Shown piece after piece: positions 10,621 through 21,405 of a stretch of DNA of 64,000 bases (its first letter is position 1; the number at the start of each line of letters is the position of its first letter). The DNA comes from Acanthosepion pharaonis. Its lineage: Eukaryota; Mollusca; Cephalopoda; Sepiida; Sepiidae. Where the stretch lies: the NCBI GenBank assembly GCA_903632075.3, contig CAHIKZ030001202.1, positions 3,921,001-3,985,000 of the forward strand, given 5' to 3'. The position numbers and the translations under genes were made by a program. The notes beneath the pieces are model-generated. The model searched no databases and was not told where the DNA came from. It saw nothing but the letters and a program-made list of their open reading frames with translations.

Positions 10621-11095
10621 AATTCAGTATTTTTAAATCATTTCACCCCAAGTAAGGCGGGAAAGCCCCTATGACTCAAAAGTCTTAAAGAATATGAGAA
10701 AAAGAAAAAAACATTGTTTAGGAATCAGAACAATAAAAGAGCATAATTAAGAAAACGGAAGATACTGATTGACATTGCATTTACATTTCTGAAGATCAAA
10801 GTTGATTGCAATGCAAATATCCGGAAGAGAATTCCACAAGCGAGAAATGTAAGAGAAGAAACTGTTCCACAAGCCAGAAGTGTCATAGAAAAAACTAGGC
10901 AAACTAGAAGAAATTTCATCAGAACAAATATCATGAAAGTATTTTTAGAAAAGGCACAGGGACTCTATGTTACGGCGGTGCGAAAATGACTGCTACCCAG
11001 ATACCAGGTCAGGATTAATGACATTATAGATTCTTCTTTGGATTTTATCAAGAACTTCTAAATATATAGCAGGAACACTAAATTATATGTGGACA
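10621..11095 (-). mobile_element. Jockey-like LINE tail (copy 1)
   Basis: On the minus strand this is a 5'-truncated non-LTR element ending in the common 3' terminus GGGGTGAAATGATT. It carries decayed codons for the ORF2 C-terminus, including a LACGTVSSLTF / LACGILFRI segment in place of the family SRLWNSLP motif. The same terminus is shared by ten copies in this window (10.6, 11.6, 12.9, 21.1, 22.3, 29.2, 32.1, 35.6, 46.3 and 59.6 kb). Confidence 0.7.
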
Positions 11096-11584
11096 GTATA
11101 TTTTAGACAAAAAATGCATGTATGAAATATTATACTGTGAATATTTCAGGTTAAAATATTCTTGCGTGGATGTATTAACCAAATTACCTAAAAATTATGT
11201 TACTGTTGATAATAATAGAGTATTTAGTGAGATGAATGTGAAGGAAATCTTTCTTTTTTTTCTTTGAGCGTATCGTCTTTCCTCAAGACGTGGCCGATCA
11301 TGGTTCTTCACGGCTTTCTATTTTACAATCCCTAATTTCCCTTTATGTATTTCAACCTTCTTCCCTTTGTTCAAACTTTGATTCCTTGTTAATTCTTATC
11401 GTCACTCTTTCCTTGTATCTTCCAGCTTAGATTTATATTTTATCGCCCTTCTGTTCTCATTATATATCAAAAAATGTTACGAAGAACAATTATGTATAGT
11501 TAGGAAAAATATTTCGTGTCATTCGTAATATTTTCTCAATTCACTATCATTTAGTCAACAGAACGTACTGATTTTCACGTGCAA

Positions 11585-12060
11585 CTCATTGTTTTATTTA
11601 AAACTTTGTGTTAATTATTTCACACCATCAAGGCAATAAACTCACTAAGATGCACCGTGAAAGAATCTGAGAAAAAGAAAGCATTATTAAAGAGTGAAAA
11701 AAAAAGGAACAGGACTTAATAAGAAAGGATATAACGATTTATATTGCATTTAAGTATTTGAAGATCAAACTTTACTCGTAAGTAATAGACTGGAAGAGAA
11801 TTCCACAAGCGAGAAGTGCGGGAAATGAAGCTGTTAGTATAGAAATTACGGTTATATCTAATCATACCAACTGTAAAATGATGAAACTTTGTTACAAATC
11901 TAGTCCAAATGCTTAGATTCATAAAATCTAGGTACCGTAGAGGAAAGTTCATCAGAACAATTACAATGAAAGTATTTATAGAAAAGACACAGGGAAGCTA
12001 CGTTACGGCGGTGAGAAAGTGACTGAAACCGACATTCCATGTCAGGACAGTTTTATTTAA
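11585..12060 (-). mobile_element. Jockey-like LINE tail (copy 2)
   Basis: A 78-codon open piece (11716-11952) includes YNRNFYTNSFISRTSRLWNS, the conserved end of the LINE ORF2 product. The region around 11925-11960 (AAATCTAGGTACCGTAGAGG) is the undisturbed counterpart of the MITE insertion site at 59.9 kb. Confidence 0.75.
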
Positions 12061-12917
12061 GCATTTCAACTGTAAAATGATGTGACCGTGCCGATAATAA
12101 ATAGATTCTGTTATTCTGTAAATTTAGATTAAGATTTTAATATGTTTGAATTGATGGAAGTTTATTTCGTAAAATTTGAACCGAGTTCTTTATTCATTAA
12201 AGCTGAAATGCTTTTCATGTCCGCTTAACATGTAGGGGAATTATTTGGAAAATGTCTAAGATATTCTGCATTTGAAATCTTCTTTATTGGCCGATTCCAG
12301 ATGGCTTGATTCCGAATCTATGATAACCAAATGATATGAATTGCAAATGAGTAAAGTAGCTTGATACATCAAAGACTCGACTAATCGGTATTGATAAAAC
12401 TCGATGACTTTAGTCTGGAAGTGATCCTAATGTCACAACTTGGATGGGGAAAATAGACGTGTTTTTTTTATTTTCAAAATAAACTCATTGGTGATCTATC
12501 AGATGATTTGAGATTATTTCCAGCATTCAAACAATTTATTCAGATTGGTTTGACAGTATTGAATATGTTTCGAAGTTAATCATTCGATTGTGTACAAGTT
12601 AAAGTTAGTCTTTGAATCTCTAATCATGATAGTAATCAGGTTCTCTAAATAAGATACATTGGCACAGAAATATCTCAGAAGCACAAGGTCGGATTAACAT
12701 TTAGGCTCGTATAGGCCGCAGCCAAAATTTACAAAGCAGCAATTTGAATTTTCTAGATTTTATAATTTCTAAGTACTTTCATGAACTAAATGAGTTCAAT
12801 ATGATAAACTCATATTTATTTGACTCTTCACGAAGCAAAGCAATAAAAGGAATGTTTTAGTTTGTGCCATTGTATTTCAAGTTTGATAACATGCTTGATT
12901 TTAGTTCCAAATTTTTT

Positions 12918-13440
12918 TCAAGCATTTCACCCCAAGCATGACGGGAGTGTCACTAGCACCCAAGGGGTTACAGAGAGTGGGTGCAAGAGTAAAGAGGGGT
13001 GATAGAGGAAAGTATGAAAAGAAGGACGGGGAATTACATCAAGGCATCTGAAGATGTCGACTGATATTGCATTTGAATGTTTGGTGATTATAGCTATCAG
13101 TGAAGAGAAGGAGTTCCACAGACGGGAAGCGCGAGACATGAAGCTACTGGAGTAGAAGAGACGGCTGTATTTAACAGTTTTAACAGTGAAATGGTAGGAC
13201 TAAGACTCCAACCAAGTGCACGTTTAAATTCATGCTGTTTGGGATCCAGTGAAAGTAATTCGTCGGAGCAGTTACCGTGAAAGTATTTGTAGAAAAGACA
13301 GAGATAAGCGACGGCAACTCTGTGAGAAAGTGACTGTAGACGAGATGCCAGATCAGGACCAATCATATTGCATATCAATCTCTGGATTTTTTCGAGGAGC
13401 TTGAGACGAACAGCAGGGGCTCCAGACCATATATGGCAAC
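12918..13440 (-). mobile_element. Jockey-like LINE tail (copy 3)
   Basis: Two minus-strand frames joined by a shift cover the ORF2 C-terminus. The first is IGPDLASRLQSLSHRVAVAY with FYKYFHGNCSDELLSL; the second is MSRASRLWNS and ends SVTPWVLVTLPSCLG. The enzyme is the RT of a target-primed LINE; only the region after the catalytic domain remains. Confidence 0.8.
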
Positions 13441-14047
13441 AGTATTCTATGCAATGAGAATGCTTAAATCTTAGAAATGTTTATGAAGCATGGATTATTT
13501 TTTCAAGATGTTATAACTTTTAAATAGTTCCATAAACTGAAATAATATCAATATGACAAACTCACATTTATTTTCATTGCTTTATTGTTATAATGCTGGT
13601 TGTAAAAAATAACTGTTTTATATTTTTAATACGAGTGTATTAAAATATGTGCTACTTTGGTTCGCAATAAAGAAATAAAATAAAAATAGTGGTATTTCTT
13701 AAATGATATTTTTATTGACAATCAAAAGATGGCTTTTATAATTTATTTAAGGAATTTGCGATAAGCTTACCGCAAGCTATGTAAGATTCGCTAAAATATA
13801 TCATGTGTAATAATTGCTCAAGACGAGTGCAGACAAGTTAAACCAGTGACTCTTGGGAATAGCAGATGCGCATGCGCGCGTGTGTGTGTATGCCTGTGTG
13901 TACAGTTTTCGTTAAGGGCGTGAAACAATGCACTATAGTTAAGAGTTTTATTTAATTTTTCTTATGTTCGTACAAGTGTTTTCTTTTCTGAACGCAACAT
14001 GTGTAGATACTGTCGGCTTTTTTTATGAGTTCGCATGCACTTTATTG

Positions 14048-14049
<2 letters not shown>

Positions 14050-14115
<66 letters not shown>
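14050..14115. repeat. (TA)n array
   Basis: About 65 bases of pure TA. It abuts the Penelope-like fragment at 14116. Confidence 0.95.
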
Positions 14116-14119
<4 letters not shown>

Positions 14120-14342
14120 ATTTTTTTGAAAAAACAAACAAAAATCCTTAAATGTTGTTTAAAATGAATGAAATGTCGACGTCTGACGTTTCGGTTTAAT
14201 AAACCTTTTTCAAGACAATATTCATTAAAATACAATTCAGTTCAATATGACAAATACGATGGACATAAAAACACAAGTCTTATCCAAAACAGATAACTGA
14301 AAATTTTCAGTTATCTGTTTTGGATAAGACTTGTGTTTTTAT
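14116..14342 (-). mobile_element. Penelope-like element end fragment
   Basis: It is homologous to the fragment at 20196-20420, sharing AAAAACAAACAAAAATCCT, the GACGTTTCGG motif and the stretch ATGGACATAAAA..CAAG..AACAGATAACTGAAA. It ends in a perfect palindrome (14265-14342) and then TA repeats. On the minus strand a degraded hammerhead-like core (GGTTT/AAACC stem then GAAACGTC) lies near 14175-14215. I infer Penelope from the CTGANGA...GAAACGTC signature known from those elements. Confidence 0.55.
14265..14342. repeat. perfect 78-bp palindrome
   Basis: The arms 14265-14303 and 14304-14342 are exact reverse complements with no spacer. The homologous element at 20 kb has only one arm (20355-20397) and then diverges, so the second arm was gained in this copy. 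Confidence 0.95.
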
Positions 14343-14380
14343 ATATATATATATAAAAGTGAACATAGAAGTCAACACTT

Positions 14381-14428
14381 AGAGGCGACAGTCTGTTTCA
14401 TGCTATATGCAATCGTCAGGCCACATAT
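14381..14428 (-). ncRNA. hammerhead-ribozyme-like fold, type I
   Basis: The minus strand reads CTGACGA (fits CUGANGA), a short TGC/GCA stem II, GAAA, then stem III ACA-GAC-TGT and GTC before the cleavage position. Stem I is closed by GGC/GCC plus weaker pairs. All core residues are present. The U-U apposition at the base of stem II is a weakness. Related relics are at 24.6 and 62.0 kb. Confidence 0.55.
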
Positions 14429-14934
14429 GCTGTTATTTTTCTCGGCTATTTATATATATACGGGTTAGTGGTGCATTGTGGGTATTCTATTATGGCGGTT
14501 ATTTTACCGGAAGTCGTTGTTTATTTATTTGGGTCAAATTATATTGCTCGTTTTTATTTCTTATTTTATTTATTTATTTATTAACGTAGTAAAACTTTGT
14601 TTATATCACTTATTTAACAGTTTTGTTTTGGTTTGAGAATTTAATTAAAGCTATTTGTTCAATTTTGGGATTGGTTGTTGTAGTTCATTCTAACATTTAT
14701 TTTGGCGGGAACAGTTTTTAATTTGGGATTGGTTTGTCTATTTATTTACTTGGATGAATTTAGGTCAATTTATTTTACTTGTATATTTTCTCTTTTCGGT
14801 TTTGGTTTTAAGCAACATAGTATTTATTTATTTTTTTAATTCTATTTTTTATTATTAGTGTATTTATTTGTTTTTGTTTTATTTTTTCCGTTTTTCCTAA
14901 AAAAATCCTCACATTCAGATAAAAAGAAAACTAG

Positions 14935-14980
14935 TCCTTGGTAATGGCTAAAGAATAGCCGAAAGCTCTCCGATATGGAG
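14935..14980 (+). ncRNA. possible degraded hammerhead-like motif
   Basis: CTTGGTAATGGCT .. AGCCGAAAGCTC keeps a GGCT/AGCC stem followed by GAAA, in the style of the other Penelope-linked motifs. The CUGANGA core is damaged and stem I is not clear. Confidence 0.25.
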
Positions 14981-15127
14981 AACATTTAAACAGTTTTACA
15001 CGCTTTGTTTTCCAGAAAAGAAAACACTTGCATCAAGACAAGAAAAATAAAATGAAAAATTAATCGCGGTGCCCTCTCAGTCTTCTTTAACGAAACGTGT
15101 ATGAAAGAGTGATAGCTTCCCCAAATG

Positions 15128-15132
<5 letters not shown>

Positions 15133-15170
<38 letters not shown>
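15133..15170. repeat. (TA)n array
   Basis: About 38 bases of pure TA in otherwise unassigned noncoding DNA. Confidence 0.95.
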
Positions 15171-15174
<4 letters not shown>

Positions 15175-15469
15175 CTATGCATAGCATCAAACCAGTTCAG
15201 ATATAACTGTTAACTAAATATAACAGCTTCTTAATATCAATGGTGAAAAAAGACTGTAGACGAGTAAATTCCAAGGAACTTGGCAATAATCATACTTCTT
15301 TATCAGTGTGAATGATTCTATAGAATAACAAACAAATAACTGTAGCAAATAACAGATACCACATCACTTAAGGACTACCAACAGCAGCAACAGCTAAAAT
15401 GGATAGCACTTGCAACACGAAGAGGAAATAATGTCATAATCAAGATATTAAATTCTCACCACTTCAAAT

Positions 15470-15655
15470 AAAAGGTTATGAAGAAAACCCACATCAATGC
15501 TGGAGAGTGCAATAACTGGACTTGAGAAATCTGTTTTCTTAAAAATTGTTTAAAGAGAAAGATTTTATAAATTTCAACTGAAAGACGTACTGGCTGCTCG
15601 GTCAATGAATGGCAAATGTCTCCATAGAGGAAAAAGGCCAATATCACCATTATCA
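15470..15655 (-). repeat. dispersed repeat of unknown type (copy 1)
   Basis: The minus-strand conceptual text contains VIALSSIDVGFLHNLL. The segment at 44360-44430 gives VIALSAIDVSFSQNFL, preceded in both by a degenerate NLKNVFKT-like stretch. It is a shared, decayed element; I do not recognise the family. Confidence 0.5.
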
Positions 15656-15781
15656 TTAAACAATTTTATTTAGGAAAATTTTCCATCGTTAAAACTTGTT
15701 TTATAACATATAAGTTATATACCTTTCACTAATTTTAGGATAACTCTTTTCATGTCTAGTAACAACATGTAAAGGAACATG

Positions 15782-16118
15782 TGTTACAAATTTTATGGCG
15801 GTCGTCTTCGAGTATAGAATCCAGAGGTTAGCAGTGAATATTTCGGAGACAGCAGGAAAGCGTAGTTCAGGTTAGCAGTGGATATCGCAGCAAAGTAGCA
15901 GAGCGTAGTACTTCCTTCTGTTATCTTCGCCTGACAAGTTGGCACTGGTCATTCGGGTAGGGTAAACAAAAATGGCCGTCTTTATACACGACGGATAGAA
16001 TGTTCTGCGTCTTTTGATTGGTTAACCTTCTATTGGTGGACTATAAAGCGAGTCAAGGCATTTGGACTAACTCACTAATTATATATATAGTCATACATAT
16101 ACACAAAAAACTGCAACA
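15782..16118 (+). mobile_element. probable solo LTR
   Basis: The 337-bp unit begins TGTTAC and ends GCAACA (near-inverted termini, TG..CA) and is flanked by CATG at 15778-15781 and 16119-16122. Inside are GATTGGTTAACC and ATTGG (CCAAT-type elements) and CTATAAAGCG near 16041 as a TATA box. Strand is set by the TATA box. A 4-bp duplication is weak evidence by itself. Confidence 0.5.
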
Positions 16119-16122
16119 CATG

Positions 16123-17800
16123 TTGACATTGTGCGTAATGTTTCGAGTACTTACGTTCATTGTGTCATGTTTCAATTTAAGTCTATAGAAAGTCGAATGA
16201 GAGAGAAAGAGGGAGAGAGAGAGAATGGCGTGTGTGTATTGTTAAAAGTCAGAGAAAGAAAGGCCATGATAGGACAAAGATTTAAGGAAATCCCTGGTAT
16301 TCAAAATCACGTGATTACATTACTAGAAGTTATTCTCGAAAATAAGTTATAAACTTGTTTACTGCAAAGACATTATCGTCTCACGACGTGCATAGCTTCC
16401 AAAGGGAAGTACTCCGAAGGTGAGAGCAGCCAATAGTGAATAGGTATAACTACAGATGGACAAAAATACTTACCTAGGGTTACTCATTTGTAGGTTATAA
16501 CTCAAGGGATATGGAGCAACTCAACCGGAATACTAATGGGGTGGAAGCTGTAAGTAATTTAAGAGGCTTTTCTGTCTAAATAATCTATATAATAAAAAAG
16601 AAATAATTCACAAAGATAGTATGGACCATGATAAATATATTTTCAAATAACAAAAATTCAGAAGGAAGATACGATTTCAAATGAGGCCTAAGAAGTTTTG
16701 AAGAAACCGCAGAAAATATCGTTATCAAGAACATATCGGGCTGTAACCGAGACATGTTCTTATATGATGAGAAACCGTCCTTTATCCATACTGAAGCCAA
16801 GAAGTAGGGTAAGGATCTGGATAATGGCTTTACATCATGCAACCCCGACATCAGTCAGCCATCTTTAAACCTCACAGCAATCTTCTCCCTTCGACTCCCT
16901 GTCGTTCGACAAGTAGATCACGCCGGAGTGCAATAAATATTCAGAGAGGCCTTCTTGTTAACTTAAAGCAAGTAGAGAATATTTATGATTTTACTTGTTA
17001 TATTTTCGTTTTTTGAATTTGAAATGTATAAATTTGTATGAGAATATTGTCACAATCTGTTTCTGAATAAAAGCAGATTTTATAATATGGTGGTTTAAGT
17101 TGTTTATGGAAAAGCAACAAGACCCGTTTATGTAAAGAAGAAGAATGCAATATGGCTAGAATTATTCTTCAGCCAACGTTGGCATTCGTATATCGTATAG
17201 TTACGAGCTTCCCAAGGAAAGGCAGATGCCAGTGTTGGCCTCAATGACGCCTCATTCTGAACTGTTCAACAGCTGATTGAATCTGGGAACTGAAAAATAG
17301 TTTTAATTTTGATGATAGGTATAGTAGTCAAAGATTATCAGATTTAATTCTGTATGTTTCTTTGTTATTTAGTACGTGAGTTACTCCCTGTCATTGCCTC
17401 AGATAAATAATGGACAATTCCATTTTGATTGGGTGAAAAGACGGAAGAAAAAGAAACATCAGAGACGCTGAATAGGAATGACAGAGAGAATAGAAAGGGG
17501 AAGAGAGAGTTGGGGAGAAAAGAGGGTTTATCCATTAGGTAAATAATGAAAGAAAAATAATAGAGGAGACAATAACGCTTTCATACATTTAACGTCTGCT
17601 TCACTGAAATGTAAAACCTTGTCAATTTTGATTTTTTAAAATGTGCACCCTCTATTTCTTTAAATAATTACCTGTATTCATACTTATTATTGTCAATGTA
17701 ATATTTTTTCAAGCTCAAATACTTAACGATGCAATAAGAGAACTTCCGTCGGTATTAAAGTCGTAGAATCGCAATAAACTTATTCACTTATTAAATAATC
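16123..17800. other. noncoding, nothing assigned
   Basis: Short open frames only, no recognised domain. A small GAGA-rich stretch lies at 16198-16222. Confidence 0.5.
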
Positions 17801-17806
17801 CAAGAC

Positions 17807-18036
17807 GGATAATAAGAATAAGAATAAGAATAAGAATAAGAAGAAGAATAAGAATAAGAATAAGAAGAATAAGAATAAGAAGAAGAAGAAGAAGAAGAAG
17901 AAAAGAATAAGAAGAAGAAGAATAAGAATAAGAATAAGAATAATAATAAGAATAAATAATAAGAATAAGAATAAGAAGAATAGAATAATAATAAGAATAA
18001 TAATAAGAAGAAGAATAAGAATAATAAGAATAAGAA

Positions 18037-18067
<31 letters not shown>

Positions 18068-18120
18068 AAGAAGAAGAAGAAGAAGAAGAAGAAATAATAA
18101 TAATAATAATAATAATAATA
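17807..18120. repeat. purine-rich GAA/AATAAG triplet-type array
   Basis: About 310 bp of mixed AATAAG, AAG and AAT units on the plus strand, ending in (AAT)n. One strand is almost pure purine with scattered T. The 127-codon leucine/isoleucine frame across it is a by-product. Confidence 0.9.
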
Positions 18121-20047
18121 TACTAAGTGTCCTGGGTATGACGATAACTATATCCGACAGCAAGACCTCTGGTTGGGAGGTTTTGAGGCGTATGGAACCA
18201 CCTCCTAAATGCAGTTGTTCCCAGGTCTACCCTGACCTGGCATGGTAGCACCAGTTAGGGTCCCAACATATAGTAAACCCTAAAATTGGGATCAAAACTC
18301 TATAAAAGTATAAAAATAATTTTTTATAGTAAAAAAACTACCAGTTGTAGATTTTAATAGTAAAAAAATAATTTCCAGCAATATATTTTAATAGTAAACA
18401 AGAAAATTACCAAAGTTCTCAACAAAATAAAATTTCGGCACTAAATGACCCATAAGGAGTTGATATGCCGTTAAACAAACAAGCTAATGATAAATCTTTA
18501 CTGAATATATTTTAATAAGGAGACATTTTAATACCTTTAATAGATTTAGACAGTTAAATGGCATCAATCGTATTAAATATTCACTTACAGAAAGAGCAAA
18601 ATTGCTACCGATATTGTCGGAAGGTTCTCATATTTTAAAATTGAGCAAGTATATTCAACTTTTTTATTCAGATTCCAATAATAAATTTGACGTCAAAGTT
18701 TAACCGAAATCTCATAGACAGGTGTGTCATTTCATATCAAAAAACAAATTAAATTTCGTTGCAAAATATTTTCACATGCTGAGTAAATATATTACATCGG
18801 CTTATAGGTAGCGACATCAATTATAAACACTAAGGTACACCTTATTGCGTAGATAAAAATAAATGTATAATCCACGCTCCTGCTATATCTGACTATTCTT
18901 CGGTACTATACACTGGGGCCTAAAAATCCTGTCTGCATCTGATTGGTAATGTTAAATCCCCAAACATTTTTTCACCTGCGAACAATTGAATTACTAGACA
19001 ATTACTTTCATCTTATTAACACCTGCAACACTTACGTAAAAACTATATTATCAACGTTTGTTTTCAGAAGACAGGTCGAATAAATGTTACAAAACATTTT
19101 TTATTCCTGGTATTTTTACTAAATGACATTAGTTTAAGAGACGAAAATATATTTTATATAATATTTGGATTTATTTTTTACATTTAATAAATGATTAATG
19201 CATACTTGGTCTCTACGGTAATTATTCTGCTGTTTAATTAAAAAGAAAAATCTTCCTATTTAATTCTATTGGTAAAGTGTTTCAGAAAGTTTTCAAAACA
19301 ATCTTCAAATTAATATCCAGGGAATGCAATCAGCTTATAACTATCGTTTGTATTTAAATTAATCCAGAGTATGAAATCGACTTTCTTTCAACGAAGACCT
19401 TAGGTTTTGGGAAAAGCTACATTTCGCAGAATGTGGACAATAGAAGAGGAACAAAGGAGAGTTAGCTGAGGTAATATTTCGGAAAAAGTTGTGAAGAAAG
19501 CTTATCGAGATATTAGAAAATGGAGATCTTCTTTCTTGACATTTCTGTTAAATTGCAAAACCTTACAATTCTTGCATTGGTTTTCCTTTGATGCCAGAAC
19601 AGTCGAATATTTCATTTATTCTGCTTACTGAAAAACTTCTAGGAATGTTGTAATGCTACAGTTCGCTCAATATAAGGCTCAGTTGCCATTCAAGGTAGAG
19701 GGTTAAAGTTAAAATAGTTATGATAAATGAGGTGTAAGATAAAAAAATTAATAGGGAGATAGTGGAGGGTGAAGGCAAAGCAAATTATGATTATAGATAA
19801 AGATTGATCTGGAGGTCAAGGTTGTAGTGTCCGGGGAAGCATTCATACCAGAGTCAGTTACATAAAGTAGCTGTGCTTGGGAAAAAAGTATGTCGGAGTG
19901 ATACTTTCATCTTACATTGGGAATATAGAGAAAATGAGTACATTTCAAAACTGTGGAAGAATCATTGGAGGTTTCTACTTGCTCAAGACATGCTGCCCGT
20001 AAATGAATACCTATACGACTCTCAGACCAGGTATGTGTAAAGAAATT
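18121..20047. other. noncoding, nothing assigned
   Basis: AT-rich, without a supported coding region. 18160-18300 is more GC-balanced and may be old repeat sequence that I cannot classify. Confidence 0.45.
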
Positions 20048-20089
20048 GGACAGTTGCACAGCAAAACTACGATCACCTCTGGTCATAGG

Positions 20090-20158
<69 letters not shown>
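20048..20158. repeat. direct repeat unit plus (TA)n, left copy
   Basis: CAGTTGCACAGCAAAACTAC followed by GATCA, then GGATA and a long TA run. The same unit recurs at 20743-20833 beyond the Penelope-like fragment. Confidence 0.75.
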
Positions 20159-20160
<2 letters not shown>

Positions 20161-20195
20161 AGCAAATATATGGATATAGATCCGACAGTATGAAC

Positions 20196-20623
20196 AAAAT
20201 ATACTGAAAAAAACAAACAAAAATCCTAATATGCGATTATGCTGTTTTAATGTTTAATGTCAATGTCGGACGTTTCGGTCTAATGGACCATCTTCAGGAC
20301 ATATTCATAATACATAATTAACATAGACCATATACAATTCAACATGAAAAAGACGATGGACATAAAAGCAAGACCAATCCAAACAGATAACTGAAATCTT
20401 TTATAAGATCAGCGTTCCGTTTAAATATGATCACATCGTCGTCACGTGGGCGATGTTGTGAAAACGTATTCCTAAAATTTGAGTATTTTGAATGAAAAAC
20501 GAAAAATAATTTTATTTTGATCTAAAACTTATATGTACGTTTGTCGAGCATTAATCTTGCTAGAAAAGGGAAATATTAAAAAGAAGCATATTAGGATTTT
20601 TTTTGTTTTTTTCAGTATATTTT
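20196..20623 (-). mobile_element. Penelope-like fragment bounded by inverted repeats
   Basis: About 38-bp inverted repeats (20196-20234 and 20586-20623, sharing ATACTGAAAAAAACAAA and CCTAATATGC) bound a 428-bp piece. Its left part matches the fragment at 14.1 kb and holds a hammerhead-like motif on the minus strand. TA arrays lie on both sides. No coding sequence is left. Confidence 0.55.
20263..20302 (-). ncRNA. hammerhead-like motif, minimal stem III
   Basis: The minus strand shows ATGTC, CTGAAGA (fits CUGANGA), stem II GGTC/GACC, GAAA, CGTC and then CGACAT. Stem I ATGTC/GACAT pairs perfectly, with one unpaired C after the expected cleavage site. The near-absent stem III (GAAACGTC) is a form reported for Penelope-like elements. 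Confidence 0.5.
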
Positions 20624-20624
20624 C

Positions 20625-20630
<6 letters not shown>

Positions 20631-20695
<65 letters not shown>

Positions 20696-20707
20696 CTTAA
20701 ACAAAAG

Positions 20708-20744
<37 letters not shown>

Positions 20745-20778
20745 CAGTTGCACAGCAAAACTACGATCATCCCAGGTA

Positions 20779-20863
<85 letters not shown>
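20631..20863. repeat. compound (TA)n / unit / (TA)n(GA)n region
   Basis: TA arrays at 20631-20689, 20711-20742 and 20780-20833 are followed by (GA)n to 20863. The second copy of the GCACAGCAAAACTACGATCA unit lies between arrays at 20743-20779. Confidence 0.85.
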
Positions 20864-20866
<3 letters not shown>

Positions 20867-20867
<1 letters not shown>

Positions 20868-21007
20868 GGGTCATCTCGAGGCGGTGTAATGCTTAACAAG
20901 CTTGGCTCGCTAGAACGATTGCAACTGAGTCGTGAGTTCGATCCTCACTGGCTGCCCCATACATTCGGCCTAGTGCCAGATCTAAACTACGCTTAGAAAA
21001 TCGCTAT

Positions 21008-21009
<2 letters not shown>
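20867..21009 (+). mobile_element. SINE family A copy
   Basis: The tRNA-like head starts TCATCTCGAGGCGGTGTAAT and has a B box GAGTTCGATCC, then GGCTGCCCCATAC and the tail CTAAACTACGCTTAGAAAAT. It abuts GA repeats at both ends. Confidence 0.8.
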
Positions 21010-21048
<39 letters not shown>

Positions 21049-21144
21049 GAGAGTGAGTTTCCTTCCAATGGAACAAATAAAATGTATCATTACCTGGATG
21101 CTTGATATGGACATATTCATTACTTCAAAGTAACAATATTTTCT

Positions 21145-21405
21145 ATGAATGTCTCACATCATGATTTTACTTTAACTGATTCTTTTCTCGCACCTCCCCG
21201 CTTTGAAAAGCCCCGTCTGTTTCTTTGCTTCCCTAATAACTACAATCATCAAAAATTTAAAGACAACATCAATCGCCATCTTCTATCTTCTTCAAACTTT
21301 CATCGTTTTGTCCATCTTCCCCCCCACCAGTTTTCTCTTTCACTTTGATTCCCTGTAACTCCCTGTGTACTTGTGGCATTACCACCTTGCTTGGGGTGAA
21401 ATGAT
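21145..21405 (+). mobile_element. Jockey-like LINE tail (copy 4)
   Basis: A plus-strand 67-codon frame ends near 21345 and the 3' UTR reads to TTGCTTGGGGTGAAATGATT plus an A run. This is the intact form of the common 3' terminus (compare SVTPWVLVTLPSCLG encoded by the 12.9-kb copy). Confidence 0.75.

Noticed and set aside
11240..11460. additional plus-strand LINE tail
   Set aside because: Pyrimidine-rich sequence resembles the 3' UTR style, but it lacks the common terminus and the SRLWNSL codons.
17780..18163. 127-codon leucine/isoleucine-rich minus-strand frame
   Set aside because: It is the translation of a GAA/AATAAG microsatellite and has no sequence complexity.
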